A stretch of DNA of 41,260 bases from Betaproteobacteria bacterium (GTDB taxonomy: Bacteria; Pseudomonadota; Gammaproteobacteria; Burkholderiales; Rhodocyclaceae), in contig JACQAO010000003.1 of NCBI GenBank assembly GCA_016194935.1, forward strand, positions 1 through 41,260, written 5' to 3'. Every line of letters starts with the position of its first letter. Within the stretch, counting starts at the first letter, position 1. This document shows, in pieces, positions 35,202 to 41,260 of the stretch. The notes under the pieces were generated by a model that was not told the DNA's origin, ran no database searches, and saw only the letters and a list, made by a program, of their open reading frames with translations. Position numbers and translations under genes: made by a program.

Positions 35202-36521
35202 GTGCTACCTCAGGAAATCATCCGCAAAAAGCGTGACGGCGTTACATTGACCGCCGAGGAAATTCGTTTCTTCGTGCGCGGCATTACCGACGGCGGCGTC
35301 AGCGAAGGACAGGTTGCATCTTTTGCGATGGCGGTATTTTTCAACGACATGTCCACCGACGAGCGTGTCGCGTTCACGCTGGCGATGCGCGACTCGGGCC
35401 AGGTGCTGGAATGGCGTTCACTCGACCTGCCCGGGCCGGTAGTGGACAAGCACTCCACCGGCGGCGTGGGCGATGTGGTGTCGCTGCTGCTCGGCCCCAT
35501 GATTGCGGCCTGTGGCGGATTCGTCCCGATGATTTCGGGCCGCGGCCTGGGGCACACCGGGGGAACGCTCGACAAACTTGAGTCCATTGCCGGTTACCGC
35601 GCGATGCCGGAAATCGGCAAGTTCCGCGAGGTGGTGCGCGATGTCGGGGTTGCCATCATTGGCCAGACCGCTGACCTGGCGCCCGCAGACAAGCGCGTGT
35701 ATAGCATACGCGACGTGACCGCCACCGTGGAATCGGTGGCAATGATTACCAGCTCCATCCTCTCCAAGAAACTTTCCGCCGGGCTTGACGCTTTGGTGAT
35801 GGACGTGAAAGTCGGCTCCGGCGCCTTCATGCCGACGCCCGAAAAATCCCTGGAACTTGCCCAGGCCATCGTGCATGTCGGCAATGGCGCCGGCACGCGC
35901 ACCACGGCCCTGCTGACCGACATGAATGAGTCGTTGTCGCCCTGCGCCGGCAATGCGCTGGAAGTGCGGCTCGCCCTCGATTACCTGAGTGGCCGCAGCC
36001 GGCCGGCGCGATTGCATGCAGTGACCTTGGCGCTATGCGCCGAGATGCTGGTGGTCAGTGGAATTTCAGCGAGCGATGAAGCGGCGCGTGTCCGGCTGCA
36101 GGCTGTTCTGGATTCGGGTGAGGCAGTGGAACGCTTTGCGCGCATGGTGAGCGCCTTGGGCGGACCCGCCGACCTGTTCGAGCAACCCGGCAAGTATCTG
36201 GATAAAACTTCACTGACAGTGCCGGCGCCCGCCCAGCGTGGCGGGTTTGTCAGCCGTAGCAATTGCCGTGCGCTGGGCCTGGCCGTCGTCGGCCTGGGCG
36301 GCGGACGCACCCGCCCCACCGATAACATTGATTTCGCCGTGGGTCTAAGTGCGCTGGTGCGGATTGGTGAGCGCATCGAAGCCGGCCAGCCGCTGGCGCT
36401 GGTGCATGCGCGCAACGACGGCGCAGCACAGCGCGCGGTGCAGGAAGTGCAGGCTGCCTACGAGATCAGCGACCTGGCGCCGCCGGACAATCCGCTGATC
36501 TACCAGCGCATCGCCGCGTAG
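35202..36521 (+). CDS. deoA: Thymidine phosphorylase
   Basis: 439 aa from a GTG at 35202, 3 bp after the ALDH16 stop. The start is fixed by [12 protein letters not shown], which corresponds to the N-terminus of E. coli DeoA. It phosphorolyses thymidine to thymine plus deoxyribose-1-phosphate. Motifs: [36 protein letters not shown] (phosphate site), [18 protein letters not shown] (the thymidine/pyrimidine phosphorylase signature region) and [16 protein letters not shown]. The length equals that of the family (440). Last gene of the rightward cluster; the convergent cdd stop is 16 bp away. Confidence 0.97.
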   Translation: MLPQEIIRKKRDGVTLTAEEIRFFVRGITDGGVSEGQVASFAMAVFFNDMSTDERVAFTLAMRDSGQVLEWRSLDLPGPVVDKHSTGGVGDVVSLLLGPMIAACGGFVPMISGRGLGHTGGTLDKLESIAGYRAMPEIGKFREVVRDVGVAIIGQTADLAPADKRVYSIRDVTATVESVAMITSSILSKKLSAGLDALVMDVKVGSGAFMPTPEKSLELAQAIVHVGNGAGTRTTALLTDMNESLSPCAGNALEVRLALDYLSGRSRPARLHAVTLALCAEMLVVSGISASDEAARVRLQAVLDSGEAVERFARMVSALGGPADLFEQPGKYLDKTSLTVPAPAQRGGFVSRSNCRALGLAVVGLGGGRTRPTDNIDFAVGLSALVRIGERIEAGQPLALVHARNDGAAQRAVQEVQAAYEISDLAPPDNPLIYQRIAA

Positions 36522-36537
36522 CGTCGTAGCTTTGCAA

Positions 36538-36963
36538 TCAAGGCTTGCTCAGGTGTTCTGGGCCAAAGCTCGCAGGTAAAAGCTGCTTCAGCGTATAGGT
36601 GGGCCCCAGGCCGTGTTCATTGGCTGTGAAGATGGGCGTGTCTTCGTCGCAGAACTCCCGCAGCTTTTGCCGGCAACCGCCGCATGGGGTGATCCAGGCG
36701 GCGCCGGCGCCGGCCACCGCGATGGCGCGCGCCCGCCGTCCGCCGTTCAGCACCATCGCGCTGAGCGCCCCTGCCTCGGCGCAGAGGCCTTCGGGATAGG
36801 CTGCATTTTCAACATTGCAGCCGGCATGGATGCGTCCATGTTCATCGAGGACGGCGGCGCCCACCAGAAAATTCGAATAGGGCGCGTAGGCGTTTTCACG
36901 CGCGCGGCGCGCAGCTTCGACTAGCGATTGTTGTTCCGCTGGAGATAGAGTGGACATGGTCAT
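36538..36963 (-). CDS. cdd: Cytidine deaminase
   Basis: 141 aa (a second ATG at 36957 would give 139). Homotetrameric type: YAPYSNFLVGAAVL, GCNVENAAYPEGLCAEAGAL (zinc Cys and catalytic Glu in CAE) and WITPCGGCRQKLREFC (two zinc Cys in PCxxC). It deaminates cytidine and deoxycytidine to the uridine forms, feeding pyrimidine salvage. A TATACT at 36971-36976 read leftward is a possible -10 box very close to the start, implying a very short leader. It faces deoA head-on and is divergent from upp. Confidence 0.96.
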   Translation of the reverse strand: MTMSTLSPAEQQSLVEAARRARENAYAPYSNFLVGAAVLDEHGRIHAGCNVENAAYPEGLCAEAGALSAMVLNGGRRARAIAVAGAGAAWITPCGGCRQKLREFCDEDTPIFTANEHGLGPTYTLKQLLPASFGPEHLSKP

Positions 36964-37074
36964 GACGACAAGTATAGCCGCGTATGCTGGTGAATTTTAC
37001 GCCAGGGCCGAAATCACGTAGACTTGGCAGACACAACGAACCGGCGATATTCACCAGATGACCACCACTACCCG

Positions 37075-37728
37075 ATGATACCCCTAGACCCCGCCGCCCT
37101 GCCTTCCCTCCACGTCGTTACCCACCCCCTGGTGCAGCACAAGCTCACCCTCATGCGCAAGAAGGACGCCAGCACCAGCAGCTTTCGCCGCCTGCTTAAC
37201 GAACTCTCTACCCTCATGGTGTATGAGGTGACGCGGGACATGGCGACACATGATGTGGTGATCGAAACCCCGCTGGAAACCATGACCGCCCGGCAGATCG
37301 ATGGTAAGAAACTGGTGTTTGTCAGCATCCTGCGCGCCGGCAACGGCATCCTGGACGGCGTGCTTTCCGTGGTGCCGGGCGCGCGCGTGGGCCACGTCGG
37401 CCTCTACCGCGACCCCAAGACCCTGCAAGCCGTGGAGTACTACTTCAAGATGCCCAAGAACATGGAAGAGCGCGATGTGATCGTGGTCGACCCCATGCTG
37501 GCTACCGGCAACAGCGCCGTCGCTGCGGTAACGCGTATCAAGCAGTGCCAGCCGAAAAGCATCAAGTTCCTGTGTCTGCTGACCTGCCCCGAAGGCGTCA
37601 ACACCTTGCACCAGACACATCCGGACGTGCACATCTACACCGCCGCCGTGGACCGCGAACTTAACGACCACGGTTACATCCTGCCGGGATTGGGTGATGC
37701 GGGGGACAGGATTTTCGGAACGCAGTGA
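37075..37728 (+). CDS. upp: Uracil phosphoribosyltransferase
   Basis: 217 aa from the ATG at 37075; an in-frame TTG at 37024 would give 234, longer than the family's usual 208. It converts uracil plus PRPP to UMP. Motifs: [21 protein letters not shown] (typical N-terminus), [36 protein letters not shown] (R-A-G loop), [21 protein letters not shown] (PRPP-binding) and the C-terminal [17 protein letters not shown] (uracil-binding). No clear ribosome site is seen at either candidate start. Divergent from cdd. Confidence 0.95.
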   Translation: MIPLDPAALPSLHVVTHPLVQHKLTLMRKKDASTSSFRRLLNELSTLMVYEVTRDMATHDVVIETPLETMTARQIDGKKLVFVSILRAGNGILDGVLSVVPGARVGHVGLYRDPKTLQAVEYYFKMPKNMEERDVIVVDPMLATGNSAVAAVTRIKQCQPKSIKFLCLLTCPEGVNTLHQTHPDVHIYTAAVDRELNDHGYILPGLGDAGDRIFGTQ

Positions 37729-37743
37729 AGCAGCGGCTAACTG

Positions 37744-37758
37744 CGGCAGCGACTGCCG
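37744..37758. terminator. Possible bidirectional terminator hairpin between upp and tdk
   Basis: CGGCAG-CGA-CTGCCG is a perfect 6-bp stem with a 3-nt loop in the 31-bp gap between the convergent stops of upp (37728) and tdk (37760). There is no T run on either side, so the call is tentative. Confidence 0.35.
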
Positions 37759-37759
37759 G

Positions 37760-38314
37760 CTAACGGTAAAAACAAGCCGCGCACACGCTGCGGTATTGCA
37801 CCGCCCCGATCTGCACCTGGGCCCCGGTTCGCTGCCGTTCGCCATCCGGCCCCAGGCGGATATTCATGGTGGCTTTTCTGGAGCATGAGCAAATCGATTT
37901 CAGTTCTTCGAGTTCGTCAGCGAGAGCCAGCAGCATGGCGCTACCCTCGAACGGTTGCCCGGTGAAGTCGGTCCTCAGGCCGTAACAGATCACCGCTACA
38001 TCCTGCAGGTTGGCGTAACGGTGCAACTGTTCGACCTGCAACGCCGTGAGGAACTGCGCCTCATCCACCAGGATCGCGCCGTGCCCCAGGCCGAGGCTGT
38101 TCTCATCGAAAACAGTCTGCTTGTCGAAGACATCAGCTTCGCGCGACAAACCGATGCGCGAGGCGATAGTTCCCTTGCCGGAGCGGACGTCGAATGCCGA
38201 GGTAAACAGCCGCACCGACAGCCCGCGTTCTTCGTAATTGTGGGCCACGGCCAATAGCGCGACGCTCTTGCCGGATGACATCGCTGCATACTTGAAAAAC
38301 AGTTTCTTTGCCAT
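37760..38314 (-). CDS. tdk: Thymidine kinase
   Basis: 184 aa, type II TK. Walker A is at the N-terminus (FFKYAAMSSGKSVALLAVAHNYEERG) and Walker B at HGAILVDEAQFLTALQVEQL. The lasso/thymidine region is VAVICYGLRTDFTGQPFEGSAMLLALAD. A structural zinc site comes from ICSCSRKATMNIRL and, at the end, SVCAACF. It phosphorylates thymidine to dTMP and so competes with DeoA for thymidine. The start lies 6 bp after the hpt stop in the leftward nupC-hpt-tdk operon; no strong ribosome site of its own. Confidence 0.96.
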   Translation of the reverse strand: MAKKLFFKYAAMSSGKSVALLAVAHNYEERGLSVRLFTSAFDVRSGKGTIASRIGLSREADVFDKQTVFDENSLGLGHGAILVDEAQFLTALQVEQLHRYANLQDVAVICYGLRTDFTGQPFEGSAMLLALADELEELKSICSCSRKATMNIRLGPDGERQRTGAQVQIGAVQYRSVCAACFYR

Positions 38315-38320
38315 GCCGGG

Positions 38321-38881
38321 TTAATGTCCCTTGAGCGCGTATATCCCCGGCGCGTTGCGCCAGTAGCCCTTGTAGTCCATGCCGCAGCCGAAGAGAAAGC
38401 GGTCGGCGATGTCCATGCCCGAAAAATCCGCGCGCATGCCGGGTTCGGCCTTGCGCTCGTGCACTTTATGCACCAGCACGGCGGTGAGCACCTCGGCCAC
38501 GCCCTGTTCGCGGAAATGCTGGCAGATCGCCTTGAGCGTGTGGCCTTCGTCGAGGATGTCGTCGAGGACCAGAACGGTGCGTCCGGCCAGATCCTGCGTT
38601 GGCCGCACACGCCAGTCCAGATAACTGCCGTTGAGCGCATGGCCGTAGCGGGTGGCGTGCAGATAGGCGGTTTCCAGCGGGAAGTCCAGGCGCGGAATCA
38701 ATTGTCCGGCAATGATGAGGCCGCCGTGCATGACGGTATACACCAGTGGGTTGGCGCGGCTCAGACGCTCGCTAATCTCCGCCGCCAGGTTGTCATAGGC
38801 GGCATCGACCGCTTCCTTGGTAGCCAGGCAATCGGCTTCAGCCATGGCGCGGCGTACTTCTTCAAGCAGGGTTTCACTCAT
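38321..38881 (-). CDS. hpt: Hypoxanthine-guanine phosphoribosyltransferase
   Basis: 186 aa, with GGAG 7 nt before the ATG. It rescues hypoxanthine and guanine to IMP and GMP with PRPP. The PRPP-binding motif is RTVLVLDDILDEGHTLKAI. The PLVYTVMHGGLIIAGQLIPRLDFPLETAYLHATRYG and IADRFLFGCGMDYKGYWRNAPGIYAL segments are those of the hypoxanthine phosphoribosyltransferase form common in beta- and gammaproteobacteria. It would use the hypoxanthine made by the deaminase and phosphorylase encoded at 28755-30660. It lies 17 bp after nupC. Confidence 0.94.
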   Translation of the reverse strand: MSETLLEEVRRAMAEADCLATKEAVDAAYDNLAAEISERLSRANPLVYTVMHGGLIIAGQLIPRLDFPLETAYLHATRYGHALNGSYLDWRVRPTQDLAGRTVLVLDDILDEGHTLKAICQHFREQGVAEVLTAVLVHKVHERKAEPGMRADFSGMDIADRFLFGCGMDYKGYWRNAPGIYALKGH

Positions 38882-38898
38882 CTTGGAACTCCATCAGG

Positions 38899-40227
38899 TC
38901 AGACGCCGAAATGCAGCAGAACGCCGGCGATGGTCGCCGTCATCAGTGTTGCGATGGAACCGCCGAGCACTGCGCGCAAGCCGAAGCGGGCCAGATCGCT
39001 GCGCCGTTCCGGCACCAGGCTACCGATGCCGCCGATCTGAATGGCGATCGAGGAAAAGTTGGCGAAGCCGCACAGGGCATAGGTCAGAACCAGGCGCGTG
39101 TGTTCGCTGATGGCGCCCGGTGCGTTGCCGGCTGCGGTCTGCGACAGTTGCAGGTAAGCGATGAATTCGTTCAGCACCACCTTCTGGCCGATCAGGCCGC
39201 CGGCGACGACCGCGTCTTTCCATTCGATGCCGATGACCCAGGCCACCGGGGCCAGAAGGTAGCCGAGAATCACGCCGAGATTGAGTTTCACCGGCGCGGC
39301 GCCGGCGGCGATATTCGAGTTGAGCATCTGGTTGAGGCTCTGGTAATCGCCCAGATGAAGGTCCCCCGCCAGGCCGATGACGTGGTTGATCATGGCGATC
39401 AGGGCCACGAAGGCCAGCAGCATGGCGGCGATGTTGATGGCCAGCTTCATGCCGTCAGAGGCGCCGGTGGCGGCGGCGTCAATGACGTTGGCGCTGGTTT
39501 TTTCGATATGCACGCTGACCTTGCCGCGGGTCAGCGGTTTGCCGGTTTCCGGAATCAGGATTTTCGCAATCAGCAGCGTGGCCGGCGCAGCCATGATGGA
39601 GGCCGCCAGGAAATGCTTGGCGTACATCTGCTGCAACACCGGATCGGTGCCGGCCAGCATGCCGATGTAGATTGCCATCACCCCGCCGGCGATGTGCGCC
39701 ATGCCGCCGATCATCATGGTCAGCAATTCGGATTCGGTCATCTGCTTGATGTAAGGGCGCACGGTCAGCGGAGCTTCGGTCTGGCCGATGAACACGCTGG
39801 CGCAGACGCTGGTGGTTTCGGCGCCGGAGACCTTCATGACCTTGGTGATGGCCATGGCCATGATTTTCACCACCCACTGCATGATGCCAATGTGGTACAG
39901 CACGGCCATGAACGCGGCGAAGAAAATCACCGTGGGCAGAGCGTGGAAGATGAATATGAAACCGTATTTGTCCTGGTCGGCCAGGCCGCCGAGCACCATG
40001 CGCGAACCGGCGTTGGTGAAATTGATCAGGGTCACGAACAGATGGCCGAGGCCCTCGAAAATCGCGCTGCCCCAGGTGGTCAGCAACACGAAAGCGGCGA
40101 ACAACACCTGCAGCGCCACGCCAGTGGACACCAGACGCCAATCCACGGCACGCCGGTTATTCGAGAACAGCCAGGCGATAGACAGCAGGCTGGCAAGGCC
40201 GAAGAGTCCGAAAAGCACAGTGCTCAT
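38899..40227 (-). CDS. nupC: Concentrative nucleoside transporter (CNT/NupC family)
   Basis: 442 aa inner-membrane protein with multiple hydrophobic segments, with AAGGAA 8 nt before the ATG. CNT signatures: FFAAFMAVLYHIGIMQWVVKIMAMAITKVMKVSGAETTSVCASVFIGQTEAPLTVRPYI (the GQTEAPL nucleoside/cation site), MTESELLTMMIGGMAHIAGGVMAIYIGM, LAPVAWVIGIEWKDAVVAGGLIGQKVVLNEFIAYLQL, and YALCGFANFSSIAIQIGGIGSLVPERRSDLARFGLRAVLGGSIATLMTATIAGVLL near the C-terminus. It drives nucleoside uptake with H+ or Na+. First gene of the leftward nupC-hpt-tdk operon. Confidence 0.95.
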   Translation of the reverse strand: MSTVLFGLFGLASLLSIAWLFSNNRRAVDWRLVSTGVALQVLFAAFVLLTTWGSAIFEGLGHLFVTLINFTNAGSRMVLGGLADQDKYGFIFIFHALPTVIFFAAFMAVLYHIGIMQWVVKIMAMAITKVMKVSGAETTSVCASVFIGQTEAPLTVRPYIKQMTESELLTMMIGGMAHIAGGVMAIYIGMLAGTDPVLQQMYAKHFLAASIMAAPATLLIAKILIPETGKPLTRGKVSVHIEKTSANVIDAAATGASDGMKLAINIAAMLLAFVALIAMINHVIGLAGDLHLGDYQSLNQMLNSNIAAGAAPVKLNLGVILGYLLAPVAWVIGIEWKDAVVAGGLIGQKVVLNEFIAYLQLSQTAAGNAPGAISEHTRLVLTYALCGFANFSSIAIQIGGIGSLVPERRSDLARFGLRAVLGGSIATLMTATIAGVLLHFGV

Positions 40228-40377
40228 GGGAAATTCCTTGGTTGAGGTTAGTGAAAATCCGGATCAGTTTCAGGGAGCGTTTATTGTGGGGCTAGTTGGT
40301 TAGTGGCCAGGTATTGCAGAGTACTGAGTACTTAACATGGCCTCCCGATGGATTTCATCCGTCAATTCTGAAAGCGC

Positions 40378-41260
40378 TTATTTCTTTGCCACCCGCTTTT
40401 TTGTTGCGGGCTTGGCTGGCGCTGCGGCTTTGGTCGTAGCGGTTTTTTTCGTTTTGGCTGCTGCTGTTTTCGCCGGCTTGGTTGCCGGGGTGTCGGGAGC
40501 GGCTTTTTCCGGCTTTGCTTCCGCGCCCGCCTTGGCTGCCTTTGGCGCACGCGGTTCGAATTCGAAGCCGACTTTGCCGTCGCCGCCGCGCACCAGGTAG
40601 GCGGAGAATTTGCGTTTGGTGCGGGAGGAGATGAAGCCTTTCAGTATTTCGGTCTTGCCGGTGGCGAGCAGCTTTTGCATTTGCGCGCGTTCAACCGGCT
40701 GTTGCAGGATGATTTTGCCGGAGCGGAAATCGCAGCTCTTGGCGGGGCCGACCGACTTTTCGCAGACATAGGCCATGCCGTTCTCGAACACGCGGGCGCT
40801 GCACTTGGGGCAGGGGCCGAGGGTTTCCTGGGCGCTGAAATCGACTTCTTCACCATCGCCTTCGTTGCTCTGGCCGAAGTCGAATTCCGGTTGCAGTTCG
40901 GCGTTGAGTTTGATGATGGCGGCGAAAGGCCGCCCCATCTTGCTGCGGAATCCTTGCAAGGGGCCGACCACGCGCTTCTCCAGCAGTTCTTCGACTTCCT
41001 CCGGTTCGTACTGGCGGCTGGCGACGACTTTCCACAGTGCGAACTCGCAGGACTTGCACTGGAATTTTTTGTAGTTCTCCTGGATCACGCCGCCGCATTT
41101 CGGACAAGGTGTTTTCAGTGTGCTGAAAGCTTCATCGGGAATTTCGCCGTGCTTGATGCGCTCGACCATCTCCTGGGTCTGCGTGACGATGTGTTCCATG
41201 AAGGCGTTGCGCGCCAGTTCGCCGTGTTCCATCTGCCGCAACTGGAATTCCCAGTTGCCG
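40378..41260 (-). CDS. topB: DNA topoisomerase III, C-terminal part (5' end outside the window)
   Basis: The frame is open to the right window edge (about 294 codons visible); N-terminal Toprim and catalytic Tyr parts are not in view. Seen: NWEFQLRQMEHGEL...FMEHIVTQTQEMVERIK, the end of the type IA core. Two zinc-ribbon repeats follow (TPCPKCGGVIQENYKKFQCKSC and LGPCPKCSARVFENGMAYVCEKS...CDF). A DNA-binding Topo_C-like repeat (SGKIILQQPVERAQMQKLLATGKTEILKGF) comes next. The last 55 residues are a Lys/Ala/Pro-rich histone-H1-like tail. This arrangement is that of betaproteobacterial TopB, which decatenates DNA. Confidence 0.85.
   Translation of the reverse strand, partial: GNWEFQLRQMEHGELARNAFMEHIVTQTQEMVERIKHGEIPDEAFSTLKTPCPKCGGVIQENYKKFQCKSCEFALWKVVASRQYEPEEVEELLEKRVVGPLQGFRSKMGRPFAAIIKLNAELQPEFDFGQSNEGDGEEVDFSAQETLGPCPKCSARVFENGMAYVCEKSVGPAKSCDFRSGKIILQQPVERAQMQKLLATGKTEILKGFISSRTKRKFSAYLVRGGDGKVGFEFEPRAPKAAKAGAEAKPEKAAPDTPATKPAKTAAAKTKKTATTKAAAPAKPATKKRVAKK

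Noticed and set aside
38911..40245. 444-codon rightward frame opposite nupC
   Set aside because: His/Gln/Gly-rich composition without domains, the mirror of membrane-protein codons of nupC.
40318..40335. AGTACTGAGTACT repeat between nupC and topB as a regulator site
   Set aside because: Two adjacent 6-bp palindromes are easily found by chance, and no known operator matches.

Overview
The window looks like a chromosomal stretch of a GC-rich (by eye about 60%) betaproteobacterium. The protein repertoire (propionyl-CoA carboxylase alpha, rubrerythrin operon, Ada-AlkA fusion, PpnN-type nucleosidase, TopB with a Lys/Ala-rich tail) points to the Nitrosomonadales/Burkholderiales sphere. This is inference from family flavour; no rRNA or other firm marker is present and the genus cannot be assigned.

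Layout. (1) 1-5157: the last codons of an IS110-type transposase abut pccA (biotin carboxylase plus biotin carrier), followed by a VOC/glyoxalase-like protein, a GNAT acetyltransferase, a secreted alpha/beta hydrolase and a SAM methyltransferase, several with overlapping ends. (2) 5158-8372: a small periplasmic Cache protein precedes a chemoreceptor; a convergent HDOD protein follows. (3) 8401-14903: a SWIM-SNF2 helicase is translationally coupled to oxyR. Directly after oxyR lies a strong match to the OxyR operator in front of a rubrerythrin - rubredoxin - rubredoxin reductase operon, which together read as a peroxide-defence module. (4) 14904-18913: an accessory patch of less GC-rich DNA with a two-gene cassette (unknown protein plus Xre-ImmA/IrrE protease, toxin-antitoxin-like), a tandem operator-like repeat, short protein remnants (one resembling the C-terminus of a type I restriction HsdR subunit) and a class II Fic AMP-transferase. 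(5) 18914-20883: an alkylation-repair operon, Ada/AraC-AlkA fusion plus Ogt-type methyltransferase. (6) 20915-40227: a nearly uninterrupted nucleotide/nucleoside salvage region. A leftward operon encodes PpnN-like nucleotide nucleosidase, a lipoprotein 5'-nucleotidase and an EamA permease. Divergent from it is a large Oar-like TonB-dependent receptor. Then come adenosine/adenine deaminase, purine nucleoside phosphorylase, deoB, deoC, an ALDH16-type aldehyde dehydrogenase and deoA (rightward), cdd (leftward), upp (rightward), and nupC-hpt-tdk (leftward). (7) 40378-41260: the C-terminal part of topB, running off the window.

How it works together. In region 6 the genes describe a complete route: phosphate removal outside the inner membrane, nucleoside uptake by a CNT carrier, base release by phosphorolysis, base rescue by Upp/Hpt, thymidine rescue by Tdk, and conversion of deoxyribose-1-P to deoxyribose-5-P, then glyceraldehyde-3-P plus acetaldehyde, with a dedicated aldehyde dehydrogenase placed to remove the acetaldehyde. 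The DeoC is of the longer, animal-DERA-like type and the dehydrogenase is the two-domain ALDH16 type, an unusual pairing.

Several short tandem duplications (7-12 bp units, in frame when inside genes) recur through the window. No rRNA, tRNA, CRISPR array or complete insertion sequence was found.
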